This document shows, in pieces, positions 1-7,250 of a stretch of DNA of 7,562 bases. Origin of the DNA: Bradyrhizobium sp. (GTDB lineage: Bacteria; Pseudomonadota; Alphaproteobacteria; Rhizobiales; Xanthobacteraceae). How positions within the stretch are numbered: position 1 is the first letter of the stretch; each line of letters opens with the position of its first letter. Location of the stretch: contig JAICIT010000108.1 of assembly GCA_025960445.1 (NCBI GenBank), positions 1 through 7,562 on the forward strand. The letters run 5' to 3'. The translations under genes and the position numbers were made by a program. The notes below the pieces were generated by a model, which was given only the letters and a program-made list of their open reading frames with translations, was not told the origin of the DNA and searched no databases.

Positions 1-3000
1 ACGGGGCCGGCGGCGTCAACACCAGCGGCGGCCTCGGTTTTGGCGGACGACCGATGCCGCCGGGAACGGGGCGAACCTCGATCGGCGGCGGCAGTGGCGC
101 CAGTTGCTGGCTGATCACGGGCGCAGCGTAGGCGGGAGCAGCGGGCGTAGGCCGCGCAGTGCTTCTAGGCCTCAGCGGAATTCGTCGCGGGGTGGGCGGC
201 AGTTCCGAAGTCGGTGCATCTGAAGGCATGGACTCCGGCGCTGCGGCTGAACTGGGCGTCGCCGCAACGGATGGGATTGAAGCCGGCCTTAGCGACGGGG
301 TCCGCTCGCCATGATCGAGCGAATCCAGCCTGCGGGTTTCGCGATCGATCGCCCTCACCGCCAACCATGAAGAAAGCGAGGCCACGTCGATTGTGCGATG
401 AAGCCCATCGGGCGAGCCGACCGCGAAAAGCTGAATGTCCGGACGGCTGGCTGATTGACCCGCATCTGTGGAGGCAAGGCTGACACGAATGTCGGCCTGC
501 TCGCCCGGAATATCATAGCCACCGGATATTGTTGCGCGCGCGCCATCGGCCTCGAGCGTAGTCGCGCCGACGCGCAAGCGCCCATCGCCAACCGTGAATG
601 GAATTTGCGCCGACTTGATCGACAACGCGCCGGCCGAGAGCACCGGCTCGATGATCTGCCGTAACCTGGCGTCGTCGGTCGCCTGCCCGTTATCGCTGGC
701 GCGGATTGCAACATCGAAGACCCGCGGGTCGAGCCCTGGAATGCGGGCGGATTGGATGCTGACGGTCCCGCTTCCCGACAGCGCGCCGGCCAATGCGGCG
801 GCGCTACGGCCCTGGGTCATCAGCGTCATCTGCATCGAGGTGCGGCCGGCAGGCAGGATCAGGTTACGATAGCGTAGCGCGGAGCCATCGACGCCTGAGA
901 GTTGAGCCCGCGCGTTCAATACGATTCCGTTTGCGCCCGGCCTGGCATCGACATCGGTCACCAATTCGCCGCCGCCAATTCCGCCCTTGATGGTGTCGAA
1001 GCTCAATGACTGTCCGTTGCTCTTGATCGCGCCACTGACCGGACGCAGCTCACTACCGCCGGGCAATACACCGCGCAGCGCCTGAAAGGCGACGCGGCCG
1101 CGCCAGCCTTTTAACAGTCCGGCGCCAAGCGGCTCGGTCGCATCGTGCCCGCCACCGCCGATAGCCACTGCGAAAGCGGGCGCGAGATCGAGCGTATCAA
1201 GGCCGATTTCGCCCTCGACATTCTTTTCCCCATCCAGGCTGACTGCGAGGCGTCCGCGCAGCCGCGAGCCTGCAACGGCGGTATCGAGATCATCGAAAGT
1301 CAGCTTTCCCTTGCTCAGGGACACGCGCGTAGACAGGTTGATATTCTGCGCTAGCGTGTCGGTCGGCCTGAGATCGAGCAGCGGTCCGAGACTGACACCG
1401 CGAATGCTTAGGTCGAAATTCGCTTTGGTGTCCTGCGCCCATGGTTCGGCGGTGCCTTGTGCTTCGGCCTGCATATCAGCTGCCGACAATTTCGCCTTCA
1501 GACGCAACGGCGCGCCCCACGCGCCCGTAACCGACCCTGCGAATTGCGCCGGGCGCTCGCTCATCCCGATCGCGTGATCCAATCCCAATAAAGCAAGCAA
1601 CGTGCGCCCGCTGTCAGATGACAGTTTGGATTCCAGGCCGAACTCGCTGTGCCGGAGCGCATCGAGATCGATCTGGCGCAGCGCGGCGATCTCGGGCGTC
1701 GCGGTGAGCGTCGCCTCCCCGTTTAGCTGCGAGGCCTCGACCTTGAGAACGGCCCGCGTTGTAGTGCGATCGGCGCGCCGCGGATTCTTGCCGACATCGA
1801 GTGCCAGGTTGACGCGCGCGGGACCTGAAATCGATTTGATTGGGCTCAGCCGCGACGCCAACGTCGGCGCGAACGGTGCGATGATATCCGTGATCTGGCC
1901 AAGCGAAGCGGCGCTGGAATTGAGGCTCAGCTTGCCCGTGCCATTGATGCGATCGAAATCGCCCGCGCCCTCCAGCGTCACGCCGGCCGCCGTCCCTATT
2001 CTGAGCTGCGTGAGTGTCACGTTTTTCGGCGTGTAACTCAGTGCCGTCGTGAAGGGTCGCAATTCCTGACCCGAGGAAATCGCCCGGCCGATATTCAGCG
2101 AAACGCGTGCTTCGTCAGGCCATTCGGCCGGCGGCCCGGCGATCGAGCGCGCGAAGGCCATCGCCGCATCAAGATCGAGACGTTCTCCCTTTAGCTCGGC
2201 ATCGAGGCGGGAGCCGCCGGTCTGGCGATCCGTCAACTCAACCCGGCCTTCGACGGCGCCTCCGTCGAGCTCGGCCTGCAAGGCATCAATCGCGATTTTG
2301 CCCGGACCCACGCTGACATTGCCTTGCAGGCTCAGCAGCTTCTGACTGCGGTAGCTGAGATCGCCACGGCCCTGCCACCACGTCAGCAGCGTATCCGGGT
2401 CTGACGATTCCAGACTGAGCGCGGCGGTGAAATTGGACGATGTCGGATGCACCTTTGCGCCGCTCAGCGAAACCAGCGTGTTGCCGGGCGCGCGCAGATC
2501 GACTCGCTCGATCGTCCAGGATTTGGCGTCGTTACGCAGGTCCGCGGCAATGTTCTGGATCGGGCGGCCGCCAAACATGATCTGCTCGGCCGTAAACTCG
2601 ATTTGAGTTGGTATGGGCGGCTGTGGCAATTCGGCAATCAGCGCCCGCCAGGCCGGCAGCAGCCGAACCGGTTCGGTGGCCCCGCTGTCCTTGGCCGCCA
2701 ACCGATCGGCGTCGAGCTGGCGTGCCGAAAGCGCGGCATGCAACAGCGGCGAGGCGCCAAATCGAACGTCCGCCTGCCCCGCGAGTTTCAACGCGCGCTC
2801 CTCGGGACCATAGCTGGCCTCGACTTGTTCCAGCCGCGCGGCCGCCGCATCGGCTTTGAGCTTTGCGGCTATCCGCCAAGGCGTAATCGGCACGTTACCT
2901 GGAGCCTTCAGCCCGGCAGGCGTGGCAAGCACGATCGCGCCCTCGAAACGGGGAGCACGGGCCTCGAATGAAAGCACGCCATCAAGGTCGAGCGATAACG

Positions 3001-3640
3001 GACGCGCACCGGGATCGACGTTCAGATGAACGCGGGTGCCGTTGCCATCTGCGCTCTGACCGGATGAAACCCGGAACGGGTACCGTGTTCCCGATATCGT
3101 GAAGCTGCCGTCGCCGCGAACCGCGCCGGCAAGCGAGCGCACGTCACCGCCAAAGGCGATATCGCTCAGCTCAACCGTGCCGTGACTAGCCGCGTCATGC
3201 AACGCGATACGGCCGGTCAGGTTCAACCGATCGATCGCCAGAGATCCCAAATTGAATTTTCCGCTCGACACCGGCCAATCGATCCGGCCCCGCGAATCCA
3301 GCCCCAGGTCTAGCGACATGCCGGTGATCGTCAGTTCGTCGGCGCGCCATTCGCCGCGCATCAACGAGCCCAGGCTGAATTCCATATCGAGCTTGTCGGC
3401 GCGCACTTTGCCGAGATCATTGGCGCCGCCAACCACCACCGAGCGCAGCCGCAGCGAGGGTGTCGGCAGCAATCGCGCATCCAGTTCGCCGCCGACACGG
3501 ACCGGCGCGCCGACAATCCGCGCCGCCTCGGCCTCGAACTGCGGCCGGAATTGATTCCAGTCGATAAAGTACGGGCCGACCAGCGCGGCTATCAGCGCAA
3601 CGATAAAGGTAATCGCTAGTCCGAGCAGCGTCGTCTGCAC
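1..3640 (-). CDS. AsmA family protein, C-terminus cut by window edge
   Basis: Large envelope protein of the AsmA/TamB/YhdP superfamily; known members are anchored in the inner membrane, extend through the periplasm and affect outer-membrane assembly and lipid transport. I read an unbroken frame of 1213 codons with no stop. Residues 1-25 are one hydrophobic segment (TLLGLAITFIVALIAALVG) serving as membrane anchor. It is followed by the typical AsmA N-terminal pattern: YFIDWNQFRPQFEAEAARI, then GAPVRVGGELDARLLPTPSL. The long middle is repetitive beta-rich sequence. An AsmA C-terminal-like stretch (GSGTVSIQSARIPGLDPR) lies near residues 955-972. From about residue 1130 the sequence becomes a Pro/Ala/Arg-rich tail that is still open at the edge. 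The start is GTG at 3640, chosen because GGGAG lies 5 bases upstream and the membrane anchor begins at once; no in-frame ATG precedes it. Family assignment is firm; exact role and lipid cargo are unknown. It is probably transcribed separately from the upstream P450. Confidence 0.9.
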   Translation of the reverse strand, partial: MQTTLLGLAITFIVALIAALVGPYFIDWNQFRPQFEAEAARIVGAPVRVGGELDARLLPTPSLRLRSVVVGGANDLGKVRADKLDMEFSLGSLMRGEWRADELTITGMSLDLGLDSRGRIDWPVSSGKFNLGSLAIDRLNLTGRIALHDAASHGTVELSDIAFGGDVRSLAGAVRGDGSFTISGTRYPFRVSSGQSADGNGTRVHLNVDPGARPLSLDLDGVLSFEARAPRFEGAIVLATPAGLKAPGNVPITPWRIAAKLKADAAAARLEQVEASYGPEERALKLAGQADVRFGASPLLHAALSARQLDADRLAAKDSGATEPVRLLPAWRALIAELPQPPIPTQIEFTAEQIMFGGRPIQNIAADLRNDAKSWTIERVDLRAPGNTLVSLSGAKVHPTSSNFTAALSLESSDPDTLLTWWQGRGDLSYRSQKLLSLQGNVSVGPGKIAIDALQAELDGGAVEGRVELTDRQTGGSRLDAELKGERLDLDAAMAFARSIAGPPAEWPDEARVSLNIGRAISSGQELRPFTTALSYTPKNVTLTQLRIGTAAGVTLEGAGDFDRINGTGKLSLNSSAASLGQITDIIAPFAPTLASRLSPIKSISGPARVNLALDVGKNPRRADRTTTRAVLKVEASQLNGEATLTATPEIAALRQIDLDALRHSEFGLESKLSSDSGRTLLALLGLDHAIGMSERPAQFAGSVTGAWGAPLRLKAKLSAADMQAEAQGTAEPWAQDTKANFDLSIRGVSLGPLLDLRPTDTLAQNINLSTRVSLSKGKLTFDDLDTAVAGSRLRGRLAVSLDGEKNVEGEIGLDTLDLAPAFAVAIGGGGHDATEPLGAGLLKGWRGRVAFQALRGVLPGGSELRPVSGAIKSNGQSLSFDTIKGGIGGGELVTDVDARPGANGIVLNARAQLSGVDGSALRYRNLILPAGRTSMQMTLMTQGRSAAALAGALSGSGTVSIQSARIPGLDPRVFDVAIRASDNGQATDDARLRQIIEPVLSAGALSIKSAQIPFTVGDGRLRVGATTLEADGARATISGGYDIPGEQADIRVSLASTDAGQSASRPDIQLFAVGSPDGLHRTIDVASLSSWLAVRAIDRETRRLDSLDHGERTPSLRPASIPSVAATPSSAAAPESMPSDAPTSELPPTPRRIPLRPRSTARPTPAAPAYAAPVISQQLAPLPPPIEVRPVPGGIGRPPKPRPPLVLTPPAP

Positions 3641-3645
3641 GGTGT

Positions 3646-3650
3646 CTCCC
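3646..3650 (-). promoter_or_regulatory. Ribosome binding site for the GTG start of asmA-like gene
   Basis: On the minus strand GGGAG is followed by ACACC and then GTG. This spacing supports the GTG at 3640 as the start, which would be missed by an ATG-only search. Confidence 0.6.
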
Positions 3651-3677
3651 TTTGAGCACGCTCCGGCGCGGCTCCTC

Positions 3678-3754
3678 GTGGGATCATCGGGGTGATCCAC
3701 GGGGCGATGCCATCGCAACGGCCCGGTGCCGCAACCCCGCCCGAAATCGCCCCG
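3678..3754 (-). promoter_or_regulatory. Structured leader upstream of asmA-like gene
   Basis: Three inverted repeats lie in the probable 5' leader. GGATCA (3681-3686) pairs with TGATCC (3693-3698) across a 6-base loop, and the stem extends to GTG/CAC with one bulged G. GCGATG (3704-3709) pairs with CATCGC (3711-3716) with one base between. CGGGGCGAT (3700-3708) pairs perfectly with ATCGCCCCG (3746-3754) across 37 bases. The second and third share bases 3704-3708 and so exclude each other. No T-run follows any of them, so a simple terminator is unlikely. Whether they regulate is inference. Confidence 0.3.
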
Positions 3755-3765
3755 GAGCAACGCCG

Positions 3766-3793
3766 AATATAGCGCCAACTATGGCGAAGTCAC
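3766..3793 (-). promoter_or_regulatory. Candidate sigma-70-type promoter for asmA-like gene
   Basis: Minus strand: -35-like GTGACT (3788-3793), 16-base spacer, -10-like TATATT (3766-3771, one mismatch to TATAAT). The spacer holds the inverted repeat CGCCA-ACTA-TGGCG (3773-3786), a possible operator. Transcription would start near 3759 and give a leader of about 120 bases. Found by eye only. Confidence 0.3.
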
Positions 3794-3794
3794 A

Positions 3795-3815
3795 GCGCGC
3801 TCGCGCCGGGCGCGC
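3795..3815 (-). terminator. GC-rich hairpin directly after the P450 stop codon
   Basis: GCGCGC (3795-3800) and GCGCGC (3810-3815) form a 6-bp stem with a 9-base loop, touching the TAA stop at 3816-3818. On the minus strand it is followed by TGTGACTTC, not a T-run, so at best it is a weak or factor-dependent terminator. GCGC-rich stems also arise by chance in DNA of this composition. Confidence 0.2.
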
Positions 3816-5048
<1,233 letters not shown>

Positions 5049-5079
5049 GGGTCCTCAATTCAGGCTCATTCGAAGACGG

Positions 5080-5109
5080 ATTAAGCCCACAAGCCGCCGA
5101 TATCGGCAA
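5080..5109 (-). promoter_or_regulatory. Candidate internal promoter for the P450, overlapped by a palindrome
   Basis: Minus strand: TTGCCG (5104-5109), 18-base spacer, CTTAAT (5080-5085); each box matches consensus at 4 of 6 bases. The perfect 12-bp palindrome GCCGATATCGGC (5096-5107) overlaps the -35 box and spacer, a placement typical of a repressor operator. The palindrome is seen directly; its function is inference. Confidence 0.25.
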
Positions 5110-5140
5110 GTCCGTAAATCCCCGATGTTGCTCTGTCGCG

Positions 5141-6451
5141 CTAACGTGTCCCCGTTCGGTGCAGTTGGCCCGCGACCGCCCGCACCTTGCGTGGGGATGC
5201 CAGCCAAACCGCAACCGCGGACAATCCGCTCATTGCGACGGCGATTGCAAAGCCGAGCGTATAGCTTCCGGTCAAATCGTGCAGGAGGCCGGTCACCCAC
5301 GGACCCGCCGCGCCGCCGGCAAGCGCCGTCAGCATGATCGTGCCGAAAATGCTGCCGAAATGCTTGCCCTGAAATATTTCGAGGACCACCGCGCCCATGA
5401 TCGAGGTCAGGCCGTAACCCAGCGCGCCCTGCGCCAACACCATCACGTAGACAAGCAGCAAGCTCGGAAACTGCGCCAGCGCAATCAGAGCCAGGAAACA
5501 AATCGCAAAGCCGAGACAACTTGCGGTCCAAACCCATTCGCGTCCGATCCGGTCGGACACATGTCCGAGCACGATCTGACCGGGAATGCCGAGCAGGCTG
5601 ACCGCGCCCAATGCCCAGACAGCGACGTTGGCGCTGAAGCCGATGTCGAGGAGATATTTGGTTTGATGAACCTGCACCGCGTACCAGATATACAGTCCGC
5701 CGAAATAACCGATCGCGATCCACCAGAAACGCGCGGTTCGCACAGCGCGGCTCAGGGTCCAATCGGTGGAGGCCCAGGCGGAATCGACGATGTAGGACAC
5801 CGGCTTGACCGAGGCGGAAGCCGCCGCGTCTCCATCCGGCTGCAGCCCGATGTCTTCGGGACGCTTGTGCAGCAACAGATTGATCGGCGCGAGCACGATC
5901 AAAATCAGGACACCCATCGCGGTGCACGCCGTTCGCCATCCGCTCTGCTCGATCATATGCTGTACCCATGGCAGCAGCGTCATCGAGCCAATACCGACGC
6001 CCGCAAATGCCAACCCCATCGCGAGCCCACGTCGGCGATTGAACCAGTTCGGCAGGAACAACGATTGACCGGAGTAGCCGAGGCAGACGCTGCCCGCGCC
6101 GACCATGACCCCGATGGTGAGATACAGATGCCATGGCTGCGTGGTCAGCGGCGCCAGCAGCATACCGCCTGCCATCAGCGCAACGCCGAGCTCCATCACG
6201 GCGCGAGGGCCGGCGCGATCCATCAACCGGCCGATCAGCGGGCTCACCACGCCGGACACCAGAAATCCGAACGAGAACGCGCCGGCCGTTACGCCGCGTT
6301 CCCATCCGAACTCGTCGATGATCGGGGGAAAGAAAAGCGAAAAACTGGTGCGCGCGTTCACCCCGATCGCCATCGTGATGAACGTGACGACGACTATTAT
6401 CCAGCCGTAAAAGAACGGAAGCCGCATCATGACCCTTTGCGTACGCGTCAT
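5141..6451 (-). CDS. Major facilitator superfamily transporter, carboxylate (OFA/MCT-like) type
   Basis: 436-residue polytopic inner-membrane carrier with about 12 hydrophobic segments in two halves, the usual MFS size. The first segment begins at FFYGWIIVVVTF (13-24). MFS motif A appears between segments 2 and 3 as GRLMDRAGPR (74-83), with a second copy, GHVSDRIGRE (296-305), in the other half. The central cytoplasmic loop has RPEDIGLQPDGD (197-208), a pattern I associate with oxalate/formate- and monocarboxylate-type MFS proteins; this supports a small organic acid as substrate but does not prove it. The first ATG (6451) has no convincing ribosome site. Met9 (6427) follows AAAGGG at 5 bases, so the true protein may have 428 residues and start MRLPFFYGW. 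It ends with TAG, 92 non-coding bases before the P450 start, so an operon is plausible. Direction of transport is unknown; efflux is also possible. Confidence 0.92.
   Translation of the reverse strand: MTRTQRVMMRLPFFYGWIIVVVTFITMAIGVNARTSFSLFFPPIIDEFGWERGVTAGAFSFGFLVSGVVSPLIGRLMDRAGPRAVMELGVALMAGGMLLAPLTTQPWHLYLTIGVMVGAGSVCLGYSGQSLFLPNWFNRRRGLAMGLAFAGVGIGSMTLLPWVQHMIEQSGWRTACTAMGVLILIVLAPINLLLHKRPEDIGLQPDGDAAASASVKPVSYIVDSAWASTDWTLSRAVRTARFWWIAIGYFGGLYIWYAVQVHQTKYLLDIGFSANVAVWALGAVSLLGIPGQIVLGHVSDRIGREWVWTASCLGFAICFLALIALAQFPSLLLVYVMVLAQGALGYGLTSIMGAVVLEIFQGKHFGSIFGTIMLTALAGGAAGPWVTGLLHDLTGSYTLGFAIAVAMSGLSAVAVWLASPRKVRAVAGQLHRTGTR
6433..6438 (-). promoter_or_regulatory. Ribosome binding site favouring the internal start of the MFS gene
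   Basis: AAAGGG on the minus strand lies 5 bases before the ATG at 6427 and 2 bases before the one at 6430. No comparable purine-rich site precedes the upstream ATG at 6451. The site therefore argues for a start at 6427, leaving eight fewer N-terminal residues. Confidence 0.45.
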
Positions 6452-6479
6452 CTGGTCACGATCCGATCAGGATGAAGCG

Positions 6480-6572
6480 GATCATGATCGCCTTTCTTCT
6501 GATTTGAGCATGATCTCCGCCGCAAGGCCTTTCGCGTTTGCCGCGAAGAAACCGGGTTTCGCAGGACATGCT
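6480..6572. repeat. Cluster of inverted repeats, REP-like, upstream of the MFS gene
   Basis: Several dyads lie together: palindrome GATCATGATC (6480-6489); outer arms AGCATG (6507-6512) and CATGCT (6567-6572); hairpin TTCGCG/CGCGAA with a 5-base loop (6531-6547); and GAAACC-G-GGTTTC (6548-6560). GAGCATGATC-type ends resemble dispersed intergenic repeats I know from Bradyrhizobium and relatives, but only one copy is in the window, so repetition cannot be shown here. It may alternatively be part of the MFS leader. Confidence 0.35.
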
Positions 6573-6575
6573 ACA

Positions 6576-6690
6576 GGACGCGGCGGAATGATCCAGCGCG
6601 TGGCCTGCGTATCCGAACGCGCGAGACGCGTTGCTGCAAATTACGGCGCGTTGCTGGCGCTTCCAGCGCGATAATCACCGGCCTGGCTGC
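6576..6690. other. Non-coding stretch with CGCGTT-type short repeats and a weak hairpin
   Basis: No gene is supported here. It contains AACGCG (6616-6621) inverted to CGCGTT (6627-6632), and the 10-base direct repeat CGCGTTGCTG at 6627-6636 and 6647-6656, exactly 20 bases apart. A short stem GCTGG/CCAGC (6653-6667) follows the stop of the small hypothetical gene but has no T-run, so termination there is doubtful. I could not find a convincing promoter for the MFS gene in it. Confidence 0.3.
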
Positions 6691-7020
6691 CTAGTCGCCG
6701 GACGGCTTCGGCTGGCTCGGCATCGAGGCACGGACTTTCGTCAGCACCGCTTTGCAATAGGCATCGCGCTCTCGGATGAACAGCTGCTGGTGGGCCCGGA
6801 AGGCCGCCACCCTGCCCTCGATCTCCTCGCGAAATCCGCCCCGCGGCATCGGCATCGGGCGCTCCGCCCGAACGATCTCAACGGGCCGGGCGACCCTCGC
6901 GATCTGGTCCACCGGGGCGAAGTCGATCCGAGCTTCGCCATCCGGCCTTTTGCCGGCGATCGACTGAACAAACGTCATGGTTTGCGCGATCAAAAGGTCG
7001 CGCTCTTCTACCCACTTCAT
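6691..7020 (-). CDS. Small hypothetical protein, 109 residues
   Basis: I do not recognise a named domain, although it resembles a short uncharacterised protein I associate with Bradyrhizobium and relatives. It appears soluble: no signal peptide or membrane segment. The N-terminal part (1-24, MKWVEERDLLIAQTMTFVQS onward) and the part from about 62 to 99 (FREEIEGRVAAFRAHQQLF, then RERDAYCKAVLTKV) look helical and charged. They are joined by a Pro/Arg-rich linker (about 35-60) with the run RPMPMPR. It has one Cys, at 89. The ATG at 7020 is well placed behind GAGGT about 5 bases upstream, and the frame ends with TAG. It lies on the MFS strand with a 239-base gap and is divergent from the right-edge P450. 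A helical adaptor or regulatory protein is possible, but no function is assigned. Other frames here are shadows. Confidence 0.75.
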   Translation of the reverse strand: MKWVEERDLLIAQTMTFVQSIAGKRPDGEARIDFAPVDQIARVARPVEIVRAERPMPMPRGGFREEIEGRVAAFRAHQQLFIRERDAYCKAVLTKVRASMPSQPKPSGD

Positions 7021-7040
7021 CGCGCACCTCAGCCATGATT

Positions 7041-7069
7041 ATTCCATCAAAAAGCCAAGGTTCGATCAA
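7041..7069 (-). promoter_or_regulatory. Candidate promoter for the small hypothetical gene
   Basis: Minus strand: TTGATC (7064-7069), 17-base spacer, TGGAAT (7041-7046); each box matches consensus at 4 of 6 bases. It would give a leader of only about 14 bases that just includes the GAGG ribosome site. Weak call. Confidence 0.2.
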
Positions 7070-7099
7070 GCAGCGGGGGTCGCCGCCACGCACTCAGCT

Positions 7100-7132
7100 G
7101 GGGAGAATTCCGGGAAAACTCCCCTTTTCCCG
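7100..7132. promoter_or_regulatory. Interleaved inverted repeats in the divergent intergenic region
   Basis: CGGGAAAA (7111-7118) and TTTTCCCG (7125-7132) form a perfect 8-bp dyad around the 6-base loop CTCCCC (7119-7124). That loop is itself the perfect complement of GGGGAG at 7100-7105. As DNA these are two overlapping operator-like dyads; as RNA they could fold into an H-type pseudoknot. They lie between the two divergent start codons, upstream of both promoter candidates. The pairing is seen directly; the role is unknown. Confidence 0.35.
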
Positions 7133-7175
7133 AACGAAACGAGTTCCCCGAGGCCAGGGGCGGATGGAACAAGCG

Positions 7176-7204
7176 TTGTGAACGGACATTTTAATCTTTG
7201 TAAT
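7176..7204 (+). promoter_or_regulatory. Candidate sigma-70-type promoter for the right-edge P450
   Basis: TTGTGA (7176-7181), a 17-base spacer and TGTAAT (7199-7204, one mismatch to TATAAT) lie in the only AT-rich patch of the region. Transcription would start near 7211, about 40 bases before the P450 start codon. Found by eye. Confidence 0.4.
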
Positions 7205-7250
7205 TGCATGCTTTTGTTGCTCTTTATTCCTCTTGGTCAGGATGGGTTGT

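Noticed and set aside
1602..2971. Plus-strand open frames at 1602-2036 and 2447-2971
   Set aside because: Both lie antisense to the continuous AsmA frame, which keeps family sequence throughout; their translations are Arg/Ser/Pro-rich and unrecognisable.
1..3640. Possible frameshift or pseudogene in the AsmA-like gene
   Set aside because: Checking codon phase at about 100, 600, 1440, 2578 and 3640 gave the same frame throughout, with no internal stop seen.
5055..6305. 416-codon minus-strand frame overlapping the MFS gene
   Set aside because: Arg/Gly-rich translation without motifs; the alternative frame holds an obvious MFS protein with both motif A copies.
5159..6475. 438-codon open frame on the plus strand opposite the MFS gene
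   Set aside because: The translation is a hydrophilic His/Arg/Gln-rich mirror of membrane-protein codons with no domain, in GC-rich DNA where antisense frames stay open by chance.
6631..7038. 135-codon plus-strand frame opposite the small hypothetical gene
   Set aside because: The minus-strand frame has the better start, ribosome site and ordinary amino-acid composition; this one is rich in Arg, His and Pro.
7166..7190. Possible EcfG general-stress promoter, GGAAC-N16-CATT, before the right-edge P450
   Set aside because: The -10 element should be CGTT; one mismatch in four bases and a better overlapping sigma-70-type candidate make it too weak.
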